Below, piece after piece: positions 8,663 through 16,130 of a DNA stretch of 64,000 nucleotides. The stretch spans positions 1,178,001 to 1,242,000 of the forward strand of contig NZ_CP136574.1 in the NCBI RefSeq assembly GCF_035195345.1. The letters are read 5' to 3'. The stretch's first letter is position 1, and each line of letters begins with the position of its first letter. A model generated the notes under the pieces. It was not told the DNA's origin, did not search any database, and saw nothing but the letters and a program-made list of their open reading frames with translations. The translations under genes and the position numbers were made by a program. The DNA is from Flavobacterium sp. GTDB taxonomy: Bacteria > Bacteroidota > Bacteroidia > Flavobacteriales > Flavobacteriaceae.

Positions 8663-10111
8663 ATGGAAAAGGTAATTGATGAAAACAAACAAGGTCAGAG
8701 TCTAGTGCTTGACCAAAAAGAAGGAAATACAAAAAAACTTTTTATAGAGAGTTATGGTTGCCAAATGAACTTTTCGGACAGCGAAATTGTGGCTTCAATT
8801 CTTTACGAAAACGGATATAATACTACTCAAAATCTTGAAGACGCAGATTTAGTTTTGGTAAACACTTGTTCTATTCGCGATAAAGCGGAACAAACGATTC
8901 GTAAACGTTTAGAAAAATACAACGCAGTTAAGAAAATCAATCCAACGATGAAAGTCGGGGTTTTAGGTTGTATGGCAGAACGTTTGAAAAGTCAGTTTTT
9001 AGAGGAAGAAAAAATTGTGGACATGGTGGTTGGACCGGATGCTTACAAAGATTTACCCAATTTATTAGCGGAAGTAGAAGAAGGAAGAGATGCCATCAAC
9101 GTAATCTTATCAAAAGAAGAAACGTATGGTGATATTTCTCCCGTTCGTTTAAACAGTAACGGTGTTAATGCTTTTGTTTCAATTACAAGAGGATGTGACA
9201 ATATGTGTACGTTTTGCGTTGTTCCTTTTACACGTGGTCGTGAGCGTAGTCGTGAACCACAAAGTATTATTGACGAAATTCAAGATTTATACGATAGAGG
9301 TTTCAAAGAGGTAACCTTGTTAGGTCAAAATGTAGATAGTTACCTTTGGTATGGTGGTGGTTTGAAAAAAGACTATGAGAAAGCTACTGAAATGCAAAAA
9401 GCGACTGCTGTTGATTTTGCGCAATTATTAGACAAATGTGCAACGTTGTTTCCAAAAATGCGTTTTAGATTTTCTACTTCGAATCCGCAAGATATGCATG
9501 TTGAAGTGATTGAAACCATGGCAAAACACCATAATATTTGCAACTACATTCACTTACCTGTTCAAAGTGGAAGCACTCGAATTTTAAAAGAAATGAATCG
9601 TCAACACACCCGTGAAGAGTACATGACGTTGATTGATAAAATATACTCAATTATTCCAGACATTTCATTATCGCAAGATATGATTGCCGGTTTCCCAACA
9701 GAAACTGAAGAAGATCATCAAGACACATTAAGTTTGATGGAATATGTAAAATACGATTTCGGATTTATGTTTGCGTATTCAGAACGTCCAGGAACATTAG
9801 CAGCCCGCAAAATGGAAGACGATGTGCCAGAAGAAGTAAAGAAGAGACGTTTAAATGAAATCATCGATTTACAACAAAGAATTGGTTTAGAAAGAACACA
9901 ACGTTTCATTGGACAAGAAGTAGAAGTATTGATTGAAAAAGAATCAAAACGCTCGGATGCACATTGGAGTGGAAGAAATTCACAAAATACCGTAGTGGTT
10001 TTCCCAAAAGAAAATTACAAGGTAGGCGAATTCGTACTAGTAAAAATCACAGATTGCACCGCTGCAACATTAATTGGAGAAGCGGTTGGATATTCAGAAT
10101 TAATGAATTAA
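8663..10111 (+). CDS. miaB: tRNA (N6-isopentenyl adenosine(37)-C2)-methylthiotransferase MiaB
   Basis: Radical-SAM enzyme that adds a methylthio group to i6A37 of tRNAs reading UNN codons. The N-terminal domain supplies the auxiliary cluster cysteines C33 (SYGCQMN), C69 (NTCSIRDKA) and C103 (LGCMAER). The radical-SAM motif CxxxCxxC is C178, C182 and C185 in RGCDNMCTFCVVPFTRG. A TRAM domain closes the protein (about 415-480). At 482 aa it is slightly longer than the E. coli enzyme because of an N-terminal extension of about 20 residues. It is the first gene of a plus-strand run continuing to secG. Confidence 0.98.
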   Translation: MEKVIDENKQGQSLVLDQKEGNTKKLFIESYGCQMNFSDSEIVASILYENGYNTTQNLEDADLVLVNTCSIRDKAEQTIRKRLEKYNAVKKINPTMKVGVLGCMAERLKSQFLEEEKIVDMVVGPDAYKDLPNLLAEVEEGRDAINVILSKEETYGDISPVRLNSNGVNAFVSITRGCDNMCTFCVVPFTRGRERSREPQSIIDEIQDLYDRGFKEVTLLGQNVDSYLWYGGGLKKDYEKATEMQKATAVDFAQLLDKCATLFPKMRFRFSTSNPQDMHVEVIETMAKHHNICNYIHLPVQSGSTRILKEMNRQHTREEYMTLIDKIYSIIPDISLSQDMIAGFPTETEEDHQDTLSLMEYVKYDFGFMFAYSERPGTLAARKMEDDVPEEVKKRRLNEIIDLQQRIGLERTQRFIGQEVEVLIEKESKRSDAHWSGRNSQNTVVVFPKENYKVGEFVLVKITDCTAATLIGEAVGYSELMN

Positions 10112-10119
10112 TTTTTTTT

Positions 10120-10177
10120 GTTTCAAGTTCCAAGTTTAAAAGTTTCAAGTTAACTTTCTAAACCTGGAACTTGAAAC
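10120..10177. repeat. Intergenic word-repeat hairpin, GTTTCAAGTTCCAAGTTT type
   Basis: The left arm at 10120-10137 is GTTTCAAGTTCCAAGTTT. The right arm at 10160-10177 is its reverse complement with one mismatch. The 22-base spacer contains a further direct copy of the AGTTTCAAGTT word. It fills the gap between miaB and the next gene. A near-identical arm occurs at 43143-43160. Confidence 0.8.
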
Positions 10178-10191
10178 CTGAAACAACATAT

Positions 10192-11454
10192 ATGGAATCA
10201 GTACAAGCTATAAAACAACGATTTGAAATTATTGGGAACGACCCAAAACTCAATCGTGCCGTGGAGAAAGCCATTCAGGTAGCTCCAACGGATATTTCGG
10301 TATTGGTAACAGGTGAAAGTGGTGTAGGAAAAGAAAGTATTCCAAAAATCATTCACGCGCTTTCACATAGAAAACACGGAAAATATATTGCTGTAAACTG
10401 TGGTGCTATCCCTGAAGGAACAATTGACAGTGAACTTTTTGGTCACGAAAAAGGTTCTTTTACAGGCGCAACCAACACGCGTGAAGGTTATTTTGAAGTA
10501 GCCGATGGTGGAACTATTTTTTTGGACGAAGTTGGCGAATTACCTTTAACCACGCAAGTACGTTTATTACGTGTTTTAGAAAATGGTGAATTCATTAAAG
10601 TGGGTTCATCACAAGTGCAAAAAACAAATGTTCGTATTGTAGCGGCTACGAATGTGAATATGTTTGATGCCATTGAAAAAGGAAAATTTCGTGAAGATTT
10701 ATTTTATCGTTTGAGCACGGTTGACATTATGTTACCACCGCTTCGTGAACGTAAAGACGACATTCATTTATTGTTTCGGAAATTCGCATCAGATTTTGCG
10801 CACAAATACAAGATGCCTGCCATAAAATTAGATGATGACGCGATTCAATTATTGATAAAATACAGATGGAGCGGAAATATTCGTCAATTGCGAAATGTGG
10901 CTGAACAAATTTCGGTTTTAGAAACCAAACGTGAAATTTCATTGCAAACGCTTCACTCCTATTTACCTCAGGAAAATGCAAATTTACCTTCTGTGATTGG
11001 AACTAAAAAATCGGAAAGTGATTTTAGCAACGAAAGAGAAATTTTGTACAAAGTTCTTTTTGACATGAAAAGCGATTTGAACGATTTGAAAAAGCTTACG
11101 ATGGAATTGATGCAAAACGGAAGTTCAAAAGTACAAGAAGCAAATAAAGGATTAATTCAGAAAATTTACGGAAAACCCGAAGAAAATACTATTTTTGAAG
11201 AAGAACCAAGAGTTGAAATGTTTTCAAAACAAAACAATTTAGTTCCAGAAGTTTTCGAAGAGGAAGATGATGATCAAAATTATTTATTTGCAGAAACTGT
11301 TGATGAGGAAGAAACCTTAAGTTTAGAAGCGAAAGAAATTGAATTAATCAAAAAATCGTTAGAACGCAATAAAGGAAAACGAAAAGCGGCGGCTGATGAA
11401 TTGGGAATTTCAGAACGAACTCTGTACAGAAAAATTAAACAATACGATTTATAA
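10192..11454 (+). CDS. Sigma-54-dependent AAA+ activator, no N-terminal sensor domain
   Basis: Enhancer-binding protein that should use ATP to open sigma-54 promoters. The AAA+ core starts almost at once, with Walker A GESGVGKES (residues 41-49), the sigma-54 contact loop GSFTGA (88-93), Walker B GGTIFLDEVGELP and the arginine-finger region FREDLFYRLS. An acidic, Glu-rich linker (about 310-370) leads to a Fis-type helix-turn-helix at the C-terminus (NKGKRKAAADELGISERTLY). There is no receiver, PAS or GAF domain. I chose ATG 10192 (420 aa) because the upstream TTG at 10171 lies inside the hairpin arm. The stop overlaps the lptE start by one base. Confidence 0.93.
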   Translation: MESVQAIKQRFEIIGNDPKLNRAVEKAIQVAPTDISVLVTGESGVGKESIPKIIHALSHRKHGKYIAVNCGAIPEGTIDSELFGHEKGSFTGATNTREGYFEVADGGTIFLDEVGELPLTTQVRLLRVLENGEFIKVGSSQVQKTNVRIVAATNVNMFDAIEKGKFREDLFYRLSTVDIMLPPLRERKDDIHLLFRKFASDFAHKYKMPAIKLDDDAIQLLIKYRWSGNIRQLRNVAEQISVLETKREISLQTLHSYLPQENANLPSVIGTKKSESDFSNEREILYKVLFDMKSDLNDLKKLTMELMQNGSSKVQEANKGLIQKIYGKPEENTIFEEEPRVEMFSKQNNLVPEVFEEEDDDQNYLFAETVDEEETLSLEAKEIELIKKSLERNKGKRKAAADELGISERTLYRKIKQYDL

Positions 11455-11957
11455 TGAGATATTTAATAATTGCTTTTAGTATTACTATATCACTTCTAGT
11501 TAACAGTTGTGGAGTTTATAATTTTACTGGAGCAAAACCTGTTGATGCAAAAACATTTCAAGTGAATTATTTTCAAAATAATGCGCCTTTGGTGGAACCA
11601 GGAATTGAAAGAACTTTTACTTTAGAACTGCAAGACATTATACAAAGTCAAACCAATTTAAATTTAGTATCACAAGGTGGTGAATTACTCTATGAGGGTG
11701 AAATTGTAGACTACAGAGTTACTCCAATGACCGCAACAGCCGATCAAAGAGCTGCACAAAATAGATTGACAATAACAATAATGGTTAGATTTAGCAACCG
11801 AAACAAAGAAGAAGATAATTTTGAAAAACGATTTTCATTCTTTTATGATTTTGATGCCAATCAGCAATTAGTCGGTTCTCAATTAACAACCGCTTTAGAT
11901 GTGATTTTTGAACGAATAACACAAGATGTTTTCAACGAATCGTTAGCAAAATGGTAA
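11454..11957 (+). CDS. lptE: LptE-like LPS-assembly lipoprotein
   Basis: Outer-membrane lipoprotein of the LptD/E translocon that delivers LPS to the cell surface. The signal peptide ends in a lipobox, LLVNSCGVYNFTG, with Cys at about residue 19. The conserved Bacteroidetes LptE body follows (IERTFTLELQDII, LLYEGEIVDYRVTPM, RLTITIMVRFSN). Length is 167 aa. Its start codon shares one base with the stop of the sigma-54 activator, so translation is probably coupled. The order miaB, activator, lptE, TPR-like gene, secG supports an envelope-biogenesis unit. Confidence 0.9.
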   Translation: MRYLIIAFSITISLLVNSCGVYNFTGAKPVDAKTFQVNYFQNNAPLVEPGIERTFTLELQDIIQSQTNLNLVSQGGELLYEGEIVDYRVTPMTATADQRAAQNRLTITIMVRFSNRNKEEDNFEKRFSFFYDFDANQQLVGSQLTTALDVIFERITQDVFNESLAKW

Positions 11958-11971
11958 TTAATTTATAAATT

Positions 11972-12778
11972 TTGAACATATCCGATTTAACATATCTTTT
12001 AAACAAGCCCGAAACTATAAACGAAAAGCAAACTATTGCTTTAGAGAATGTAGTTTTGCAGTTTCCTTATTTTCAGGCGGCTCGTGCATTACATTTAAAA
12101 GGTTTGTTTAATCAAGATAGTTTTAGATACAATTATGAATTAAAAAAAACCGCTGCTTACACTACCGATAGAACCATTTTATTTGAATTTATAACTTCTG
12201 ATAATTTCACAGCAATCCAACAAGAAAAAATTGATGCAATACAAAAATCATTATTAAATATTGAAGTGCATCATGTAGAAGAGGTAATTGAATTGCCTCA
12301 AATAGAAACCATTTCTATTAAAGAAGAAAAAGTTGAACAAGATGAAATTATAAAAACTTCGGGAGAAAAATTAGACCTTGGGAAACCCCTACCTTTTACT
12401 CCAACCGAAAAACATTCGTTTCAAGAATGGTTACAATTGACGAAATTCAGTCCAATTGAACGCGAGATTGAAGATAAAATCATTGAAAATAACCCAGAAA
12501 AACAAAAAAAAATAGATATAATAGATAAATTTATTGAAGCCAATCCAAAAATTGCTCCAGTAAAAGAAACGACCAAACCGCCTGCAAATATTAGTAAAAG
12601 TACAGAAGAACCAACACACTTAATGACAGAAACATTAGCAAAAGTATATTTAGAACAAAAAAAATATTCAAAAGCAATACAAGCTTTTGAAATATTAATT
12701 TTGAAATATCCAGAAAAAAGTAGTTTCTTTGCAGACCGAATAAATGAAATCAAAAATTTACAACAAAATAATAATTAA
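11972..12778 (+). CDS. TPR-like hypothetical protein
   Basis: A 268-aa soluble protein with no signal peptide. The N-terminus (MNISDLTYLLNKPE, then VVLQFPYFQAARALHLKGLF) is typical of a flavobacterial family of unknown function. A charged, low-complexity middle leads to a single TPR-like helix pair near the C-terminus (TLAKVYLEQKKYSKAIQAFEILILKYPEKSSFFADRI). The start is a TTG at 11972: no in-frame ATG occurs before the C-terminal TPR, and the encoded N-terminus fits the family. It ends 2 bp before secG and probably shares its transcript. No enzymatic motif is visible. Confidence 0.8.
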   Translation: MNISDLTYLLNKPETINEKQTIALENVVLQFPYFQAARALHLKGLFNQDSFRYNYELKKTAAYTTDRTILFEFITSDNFTAIQQEKIDAIQKSLLNIEVHHVEEVIELPQIETISIKEEKVEQDEIIKTSGEKLDLGKPLPFTPTEKHSFQEWLQLTKFSPIEREIEDKIIENNPEKQKKIDIIDKFIEANPKIAPVKETTKPPANISKSTEEPTHLMTETLAKVYLEQKKYSKAIQAFEILILKYPEKSSFFADRINEIKNLQQNNN

Positions 12779-12780
12779 TT

Positions 12781-13143
12781 ATGGGATTCACAGGTTTTTT
12801 AATTGCGATAACAATTGTTTGTTTTTTATTAATCTTAGCTATTATGGTTCAAAACCCTAAAGGTGGAGGTTTATCTTCTTCATTTGGTGGTTCTCAACAA
12901 TTAGGTGGAGTTCAAAAAACAACTGACTTTTTAGATAAAAGTACTTGGACGTTAGGAGGGATTTTAATTGCTTTGATTTTACTTTCAAGTTTTAGCTTTA
13001 ACGGAGCTGCAACTGGTTCAAAAGTTTTAGGAGAAGATGAAACATCAGTTCCAACAACAACTATTCCTACAACACCAGAAGCTACTAAACAAGCTGCTCC
13101 TGCTGCAACAACAGCACCAAAAGCAACTGATTCTACAAAATAA
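12781..13143 (+). CDS. secG: SecG, preprotein translocase subunit
   Basis: Small membrane partner of SecYE that aids protein export. Two transmembrane helices are visible, about residues 2-22 and 58-76. Between them is the conserved loop MVQNPKGGGLSSSFGG...QQLGGVQKTTDFLDKSTW. The C-terminal 40 residues are a Thr/Ala/Pro-rich tail common in this phylum. Length is 120 aa. It is the last gene of the miaB run and is followed by a strong terminator. Confidence 0.95.
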   Translation: MGFTGFLIAITIVCFLLILAIMVQNPKGGGLSSSFGGSQQLGGVQKTTDFLDKSTWTLGGILIALILLSSFSFNGAATGSKVLGEDETSVPTTTIPTTPEATKQAAPAATTAPKATDSTK

Positions 13144-13160
13144 GAATTGACAAATTATAT

Positions 13161-13194
13161 AAAATGCCAGCACTGACATGCTGGCATTTTTTTT
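13161..13194 (+). terminator. Rho-independent terminator after secG
   Basis: A perfect 12-bp stem (13161-13172 with 13179-13190, core ATGCCAGCA/TGCTGGCAT) around a CTGACA loop, running into eight T residues. It separates the miaB-secG run from groESL. Confidence 0.92.
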
Positions 13195-13206
13195 CCGAAA
13201 AATTGG

Positions 13207-13233
13207 CAGAAATTAGCTTTGGCACAATTTCTG
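13207..13233 (+). promoter_or_regulatory. groESL promoter region with inverted repeat and sigma-54-like -24 box
   Basis: CAGAAATT (13207-13214) and AATTTCTG (13226-13233) form an 8-bp inverted repeat. TAGCTTTG at 13214-13221 between them fits the -7 consensus TAnnTTTG. A perfect sigma-54 -24 box, TTGGCAC, is at 13219-13225, but the -12 position reads CTGAA instead of TTGCA. A CIRCE element is not present. Which holoenzyme is used cannot be decided by eye. Confidence 0.45.
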
Positions 13234-13280
13234 AATAACAACAAGCAACAAATTAATTTTAATAAACAAAATATTCAACT

Positions 13281-13556
13281 ATGTCATTAAACATTAAACC
13301 TATTTCAGATCGTGTAGTGATTGCTCCATTGGCAGCAGAAACTACTACAGCTTCAGGAATTATTATTCCAGACACTGCAAAAGAAAAACCTCAAAAAGGG
13401 ACTGTTGTAGCCTTAGGAAATGGTAAAAAAGATTACACCATGACTGTAAAAGTTGGCGATACAGTATTATATGGTAAATATTCAGGTACTGAATTCAAAT
13501 ATGAAGGTAAAGATTACCTAATTATGAGAGAAGACGAAATTTATGCAATTTTATAA
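13281..13556 (+). CDS. groES: GroES co-chaperonin (Hsp10)
   Basis: Seven-fold lid of the GroEL chamber. The 91-aa sequence has the Cpn10 opening IKPISDRVVIAPLAAETTTASGI with the mobile loop at about residues 18-33, and the family ending GKDYLIMREDEIYAIL. It is followed by groEL after 104 bp, an unusually wide gap for this operon, which is filled by word repeats. Confidence 0.98.
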   Translation: MSLNIKPISDRVVIAPLAAETTTASGIIIPDTAKEKPQKGTVVALGNGKKDYTMTVKVGDTVLYGKYSGTEFKYEGKDYLIMREDEIYAIL

Positions 13557-13658
13557 AGTATTAAGATTGAAGTATTGAGTATTAAGACTAATAAACAATA
13601 AAAAAATTATCAACCGAATCTAGAATTCTAAATTCTAAATTCTAAATTCTAAATTTAA
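13557..13658 (+). repeat. Word repeats between groES and groEL, ending in an AATTCTA tandem
   Basis: The first half contains related words (AGTATTAAGATTGAAG, GAGTATTAAGAC). Four exact tandem copies of the heptamer AATTCTA follow at 13624-13651, ending two to nine bases before the groEL ATG. The last 18 bases including the start codon, ATTCTAAATTTAAAAATG, are identical to those of the ECF sigma gene at 63106. Confidence 0.85.
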
Positions 13659-13660
13659 AA

Positions 13661-15286
13661 ATGGCAAAAGATATAAAATTCGATATTGAAGCGCGCGATG
13701 GTTTAAAACGTGGCGTTGATGCATTAGCAAATGCAGTAAAAGTAACTTTAGGACCAAAAGGAAGAAATGTAATTATTTCGAAATCATTTGGCGGGCCAAC
13801 TGTAACTAAAGATGGAGTTTCTGTAGCAAAAGAAATCGAGTTACAAGATCCATTAGAAAATATGGGTGCTCAAATGGTAAAAGAAGTAGCTTCTAAAACC
13901 AATGATTTAGCGGGTGACGGAACAACAACTGCAACGGTTTTAGCACAAGCTATCGTTAAAGAAGGTTTGAAAAACGTAGCAGCTGGAGCAAACCCAATGG
14001 ATTTAAAAAGAGGAATTGATAAAGCTGTAGAGACAATTGTTGCTGAATTAGGAAAACAATCGGTAGCTGTGGGTGATTCATCTGAAAAAATTAAACAAGT
14101 GGCTTCTATTTCTGCTAATAATGATGATACGATTGGTGATTTAATTGCAACTGCTTTTTCAAAAGTAGGAAAAGAAGGTGTTATCACTGTAGAAGAAGCT
14201 AAAGGAATGGATACTTACGTTGATGTGGTAGAGGGAATGCAATTCGACAGAGGTTATTTGTCTCCTTATTTCGTTACAGATGCTGATAAAATGGTGGCAG
14301 AATTAAGCAATCCATACGTTTTATTATACGATAAAAAAATATCAAACTTACAAGAATTATTACCAGTTTTAGAACCAGTAGCTCAATCTGGAAGACCTTT
14401 ATTAATTATTGCTGAAGATGTTGATGGACAAGCATTAGCAACATTAGTAGTTAATAAATTACGTGGTGGTTTAAAAATAGCTGCTGTAAAAGCACCAGGC
14501 TTTGGAGACAGAAGAAAAGCTATGTTAGAAGACATCGCTATCTTAACTGGCGGAACTGTAATTGCTGAAGAAAGTGGATATTCATTAGAAAATACTACTT
14601 TAGACATGCTTGGAACAGCAGAAAACATTACAATTGATAAAGATAATACTACAATTGTAAATGGTTCTGGTGATGCTGAAAACATTAAAGCTAGAGTCAA
14701 CCAAATCAAATCACAAATTGAAACAACTACTTCAGATTACGATAGAGAAAAACTTCAAGAACGTTTAGCTAAATTAGCTGGTGGTGTTGCTGTTTTATAT
14801 GTTGGAGCTGCTTCTGAAGTTGAAATGAAAGAGAAAAAAGACCGTGTTGATGATGCTTTACATGCAACTCGCGCAGCAGTTGAAGAAGGAATTGTTGCTG
14901 GTGGTGGTGTTGCCTTAGTAAGAGCAAAAGCGGCTTTAGCAAACATCAAAGCAGAAAACGCAGACGAAGCAACAGGAATTCAAATCATCAATAAAGCGGT
15001 TGAATCTCCTTTGAGAACTATTGTTGAAAATGCTGGTGGCGAAGGTTCTGTTGTAATTGCAAAAGTTACAGAAGGAAAAGACGATTTCGGATTCAACGCT
15101 AAAACAGGAGAATATGTTCAAATGTTAGCTGCTGGAATTATCGACCCTAAAAAAGTAACACGTGTAGCTTTAGAAAATGCAGCTTCTGTAGCAGGTATGA
15201 TTTTAACTACCGAATGTGCTTTAATAGACATCAAAGAAGAATCATCGAGTATGCCAATGGGCGGAGGAATGCCAGGAATGATGTAA
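13661..15286 (+). CDS. groEL: GroEL chaperonin (Hsp60)
   Basis: ATP-dependent folding chamber. Canonical segments are KVTLGPKGRNVI, the ATP-binding motif AGDGTTTATVLAQ (about residues 86-98), and VEEGIVAGGGVALVRA. The C-terminal flexible tail ends PMGGGMPGMM. At 541 aa it is of normal length. It is translated from ATG 13661, which has no Shine-Dalgarno sequence but an A-rich leader. A bidirectional terminator follows. Confidence 0.99.
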   Translation: MAKDIKFDIEARDGLKRGVDALANAVKVTLGPKGRNVIISKSFGGPTVTKDGVSVAKEIELQDPLENMGAQMVKEVASKTNDLAGDGTTTATVLAQAIVKEGLKNVAAGANPMDLKRGIDKAVETIVAELGKQSVAVGDSSEKIKQVASISANNDDTIGDLIATAFSKVGKEGVITVEEAKGMDTYVDVVEGMQFDRGYLSPYFVTDADKMVAELSNPYVLLYDKKISNLQELLPVLEPVAQSGRPLLIIAEDVDGQALATLVVNKLRGGLKIAAVKAPGFGDRRKAMLEDIAILTGGTVIAEESGYSLENTTLDMLGTAENITIDKDNTTIVNGSGDAENIKARVNQIKSQIETTTSDYDREKLQERLAKLAGGVAVLYVGAASEVEMKEKKDRVDDALHATRAAVEEGIVAGGGVALVRAKAALANIKAENADEATGIQIINKAVESPLRTIVENAGGEGSVVIAKVTEGKDDFGFNAKTGEYVQMLAAGIIDPKKVTRVALENAASVAGMILTTECALIDIKEESSSMPMGGGMPGMM

Positions 15287-15325
15287 TTCGAAGTGCCAAG
15301 TACGAAGTGAAAATTACAAAATATA

Positions 15326-15361
15326 AAAACCCCGATTTTGAAAATTTCAAATCGGGGTTTT
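15326..15361. terminator. Bidirectional terminator between groEL and the DUF2490 gene
   Basis: AAAACCCCGATTT (15326-15338) pairs perfectly with AAATCGGGGTTTT (15349-15361) across a 10-base loop, with T tracts on both strands. It serves the convergent groEL and carbon-uptake operons. The 40 bases before it hold degenerate AAGTGCCAAGTACGAAGTG words. Confidence 0.88.
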
Positions 15362-15365
15362 GTAT

Positions 15366-16130
15366 TTATTTTCTCCAATCAAAATTGGTTACATAAGTTA
15401 ATCTTACTGTGGGATTACTTTCTTGAAATGTATTGGTGTAATTCCAAATATTTTGATGAATATAACTCAATTGCATCTGATGGTTTTTATCAAAATTATA
15501 ACCAACTCCACCTATCAATCGATTCTGATTTAAAAAGGTTTTTCCTGCGTTGGATCCAATATTCATAAAAACCTCATCACCAAACAAAGCAAATAGCTTC
15601 GTTACCTCTTCTTTTTTCATTAAAGGATAATTAAATAATAACATATATCGTAATCGGTTTCGGTAATCGTAATGATCAATTTCTAAATTGCCATTATATT
15701 GTGTTTTCGCAACTCCAACATATCGAAATTCATCTCGTAATCGGTGTGTAATTTTTAAATTACCATTTACATGTACAAAGGTTCCTTGCATCCAAAAATG
15801 ATTTTCTGGAATACTAATTTTATTCATTGCTAGATTTCCATAGGAATAGGTGTTGTAATGACTAAATCCAACACTTCCCATAAACTTTTTAGTAAACTGA
15901 TAATCTATTGAAGGCCGAATGAAATATTGTTGCTTTTCCGAAAATCCGTTGGCGTAGCGCATTGTTGCTTCAAATGAAATAGAAAACTTTTCAGTAATCA
16001 TATTCTTTCCAAAATAGTGCAACCAAATATTATTATTGCTTTCTTTAAGTTGTGCAAAACTACTATACATGGTAAATAAGCTCGCTATTACTAAAAAGAA
16101 CAGCGAGCTTCTATTGAACTTCATAAACAT
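15366..16130 (-). CDS. DUF2490 domain protein, probable outer-membrane barrel
   Basis: A 254-aa exported protein with a signal peptide (SSLFFLVIASLFTMYSSFAQ, cleaved after about residue 26). Alternating beta-strands with aromatic girdles follow, such as WLHYFGKNMITEKFSISFEATMR, and the chain ends in FDWRK. DUF2490 proteins are predicted outer-membrane barrels of unknown function. It starts on the base next to the SulP stop codon and is the last gene of the dab operon, so it could supply an outer-membrane route for the same solute. That role is inference. Confidence 0.8.
   Translation of the reverse strand: MFMKFNRSSLFFLVIASLFTMYSSFAQLKESNNNIWLHYFGKNMITEKFSISFEATMRYANGFSEKQQYFIRPSIDYQFTKKFMGSVGFSHYNTYSYGNLAMNKISIPENHFWMQGTFVHVNGNLKITHRLRDEFRYVGVAKTQYNGNLEIDHYDYRNRLRYMLLFNYPLMKKEEVTKLFALFGDEVFMNIGSNAGKTFLNQNRLIGGVGYNFDKNHQMQLSYIHQNIWNYTNTFQESNPTVRLTYVTNFDWRK

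Noticed and set aside
10171..10191. Upstream TTG start for the sigma-54 activator
   Set aside because: It lies within the right arm of the intergenic hairpin and would add seven non-family residues.
12421..12753. Minus-strand open frame opposite the TPR-like gene
   Set aside because: Low-complexity Phe/Ile/Ser-rich product expected from the antisense of Lys/Glu-rich coding sequence; no promoter element.
13203..13218. First TTGGCA copy (13203) as a sigma-54 -24 box
   Set aside because: The matching -12 position reads AGCTT with wrong spacing for GG-N10-GC; the second copy at 13219 fits better.
13195..13280. CIRCE heat-shock operator before groES
   Set aside because: No TTAGCACTC/GAGTGCTAA pair is present; the dyad seen has a different sequence.
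13624..13651. Possible CRISPR or VNTR array before groEL
   Set aside because: Heptamer tandem without spacers, 28 bp long, no cas genes; described as a word repeat instead.
14383..14709. Minus-strand open frame of 108 codons opposite groEL
   Set aside because: Shadow of the groEL reading frame; several similar shadows occur on the antisense strand of groEL.
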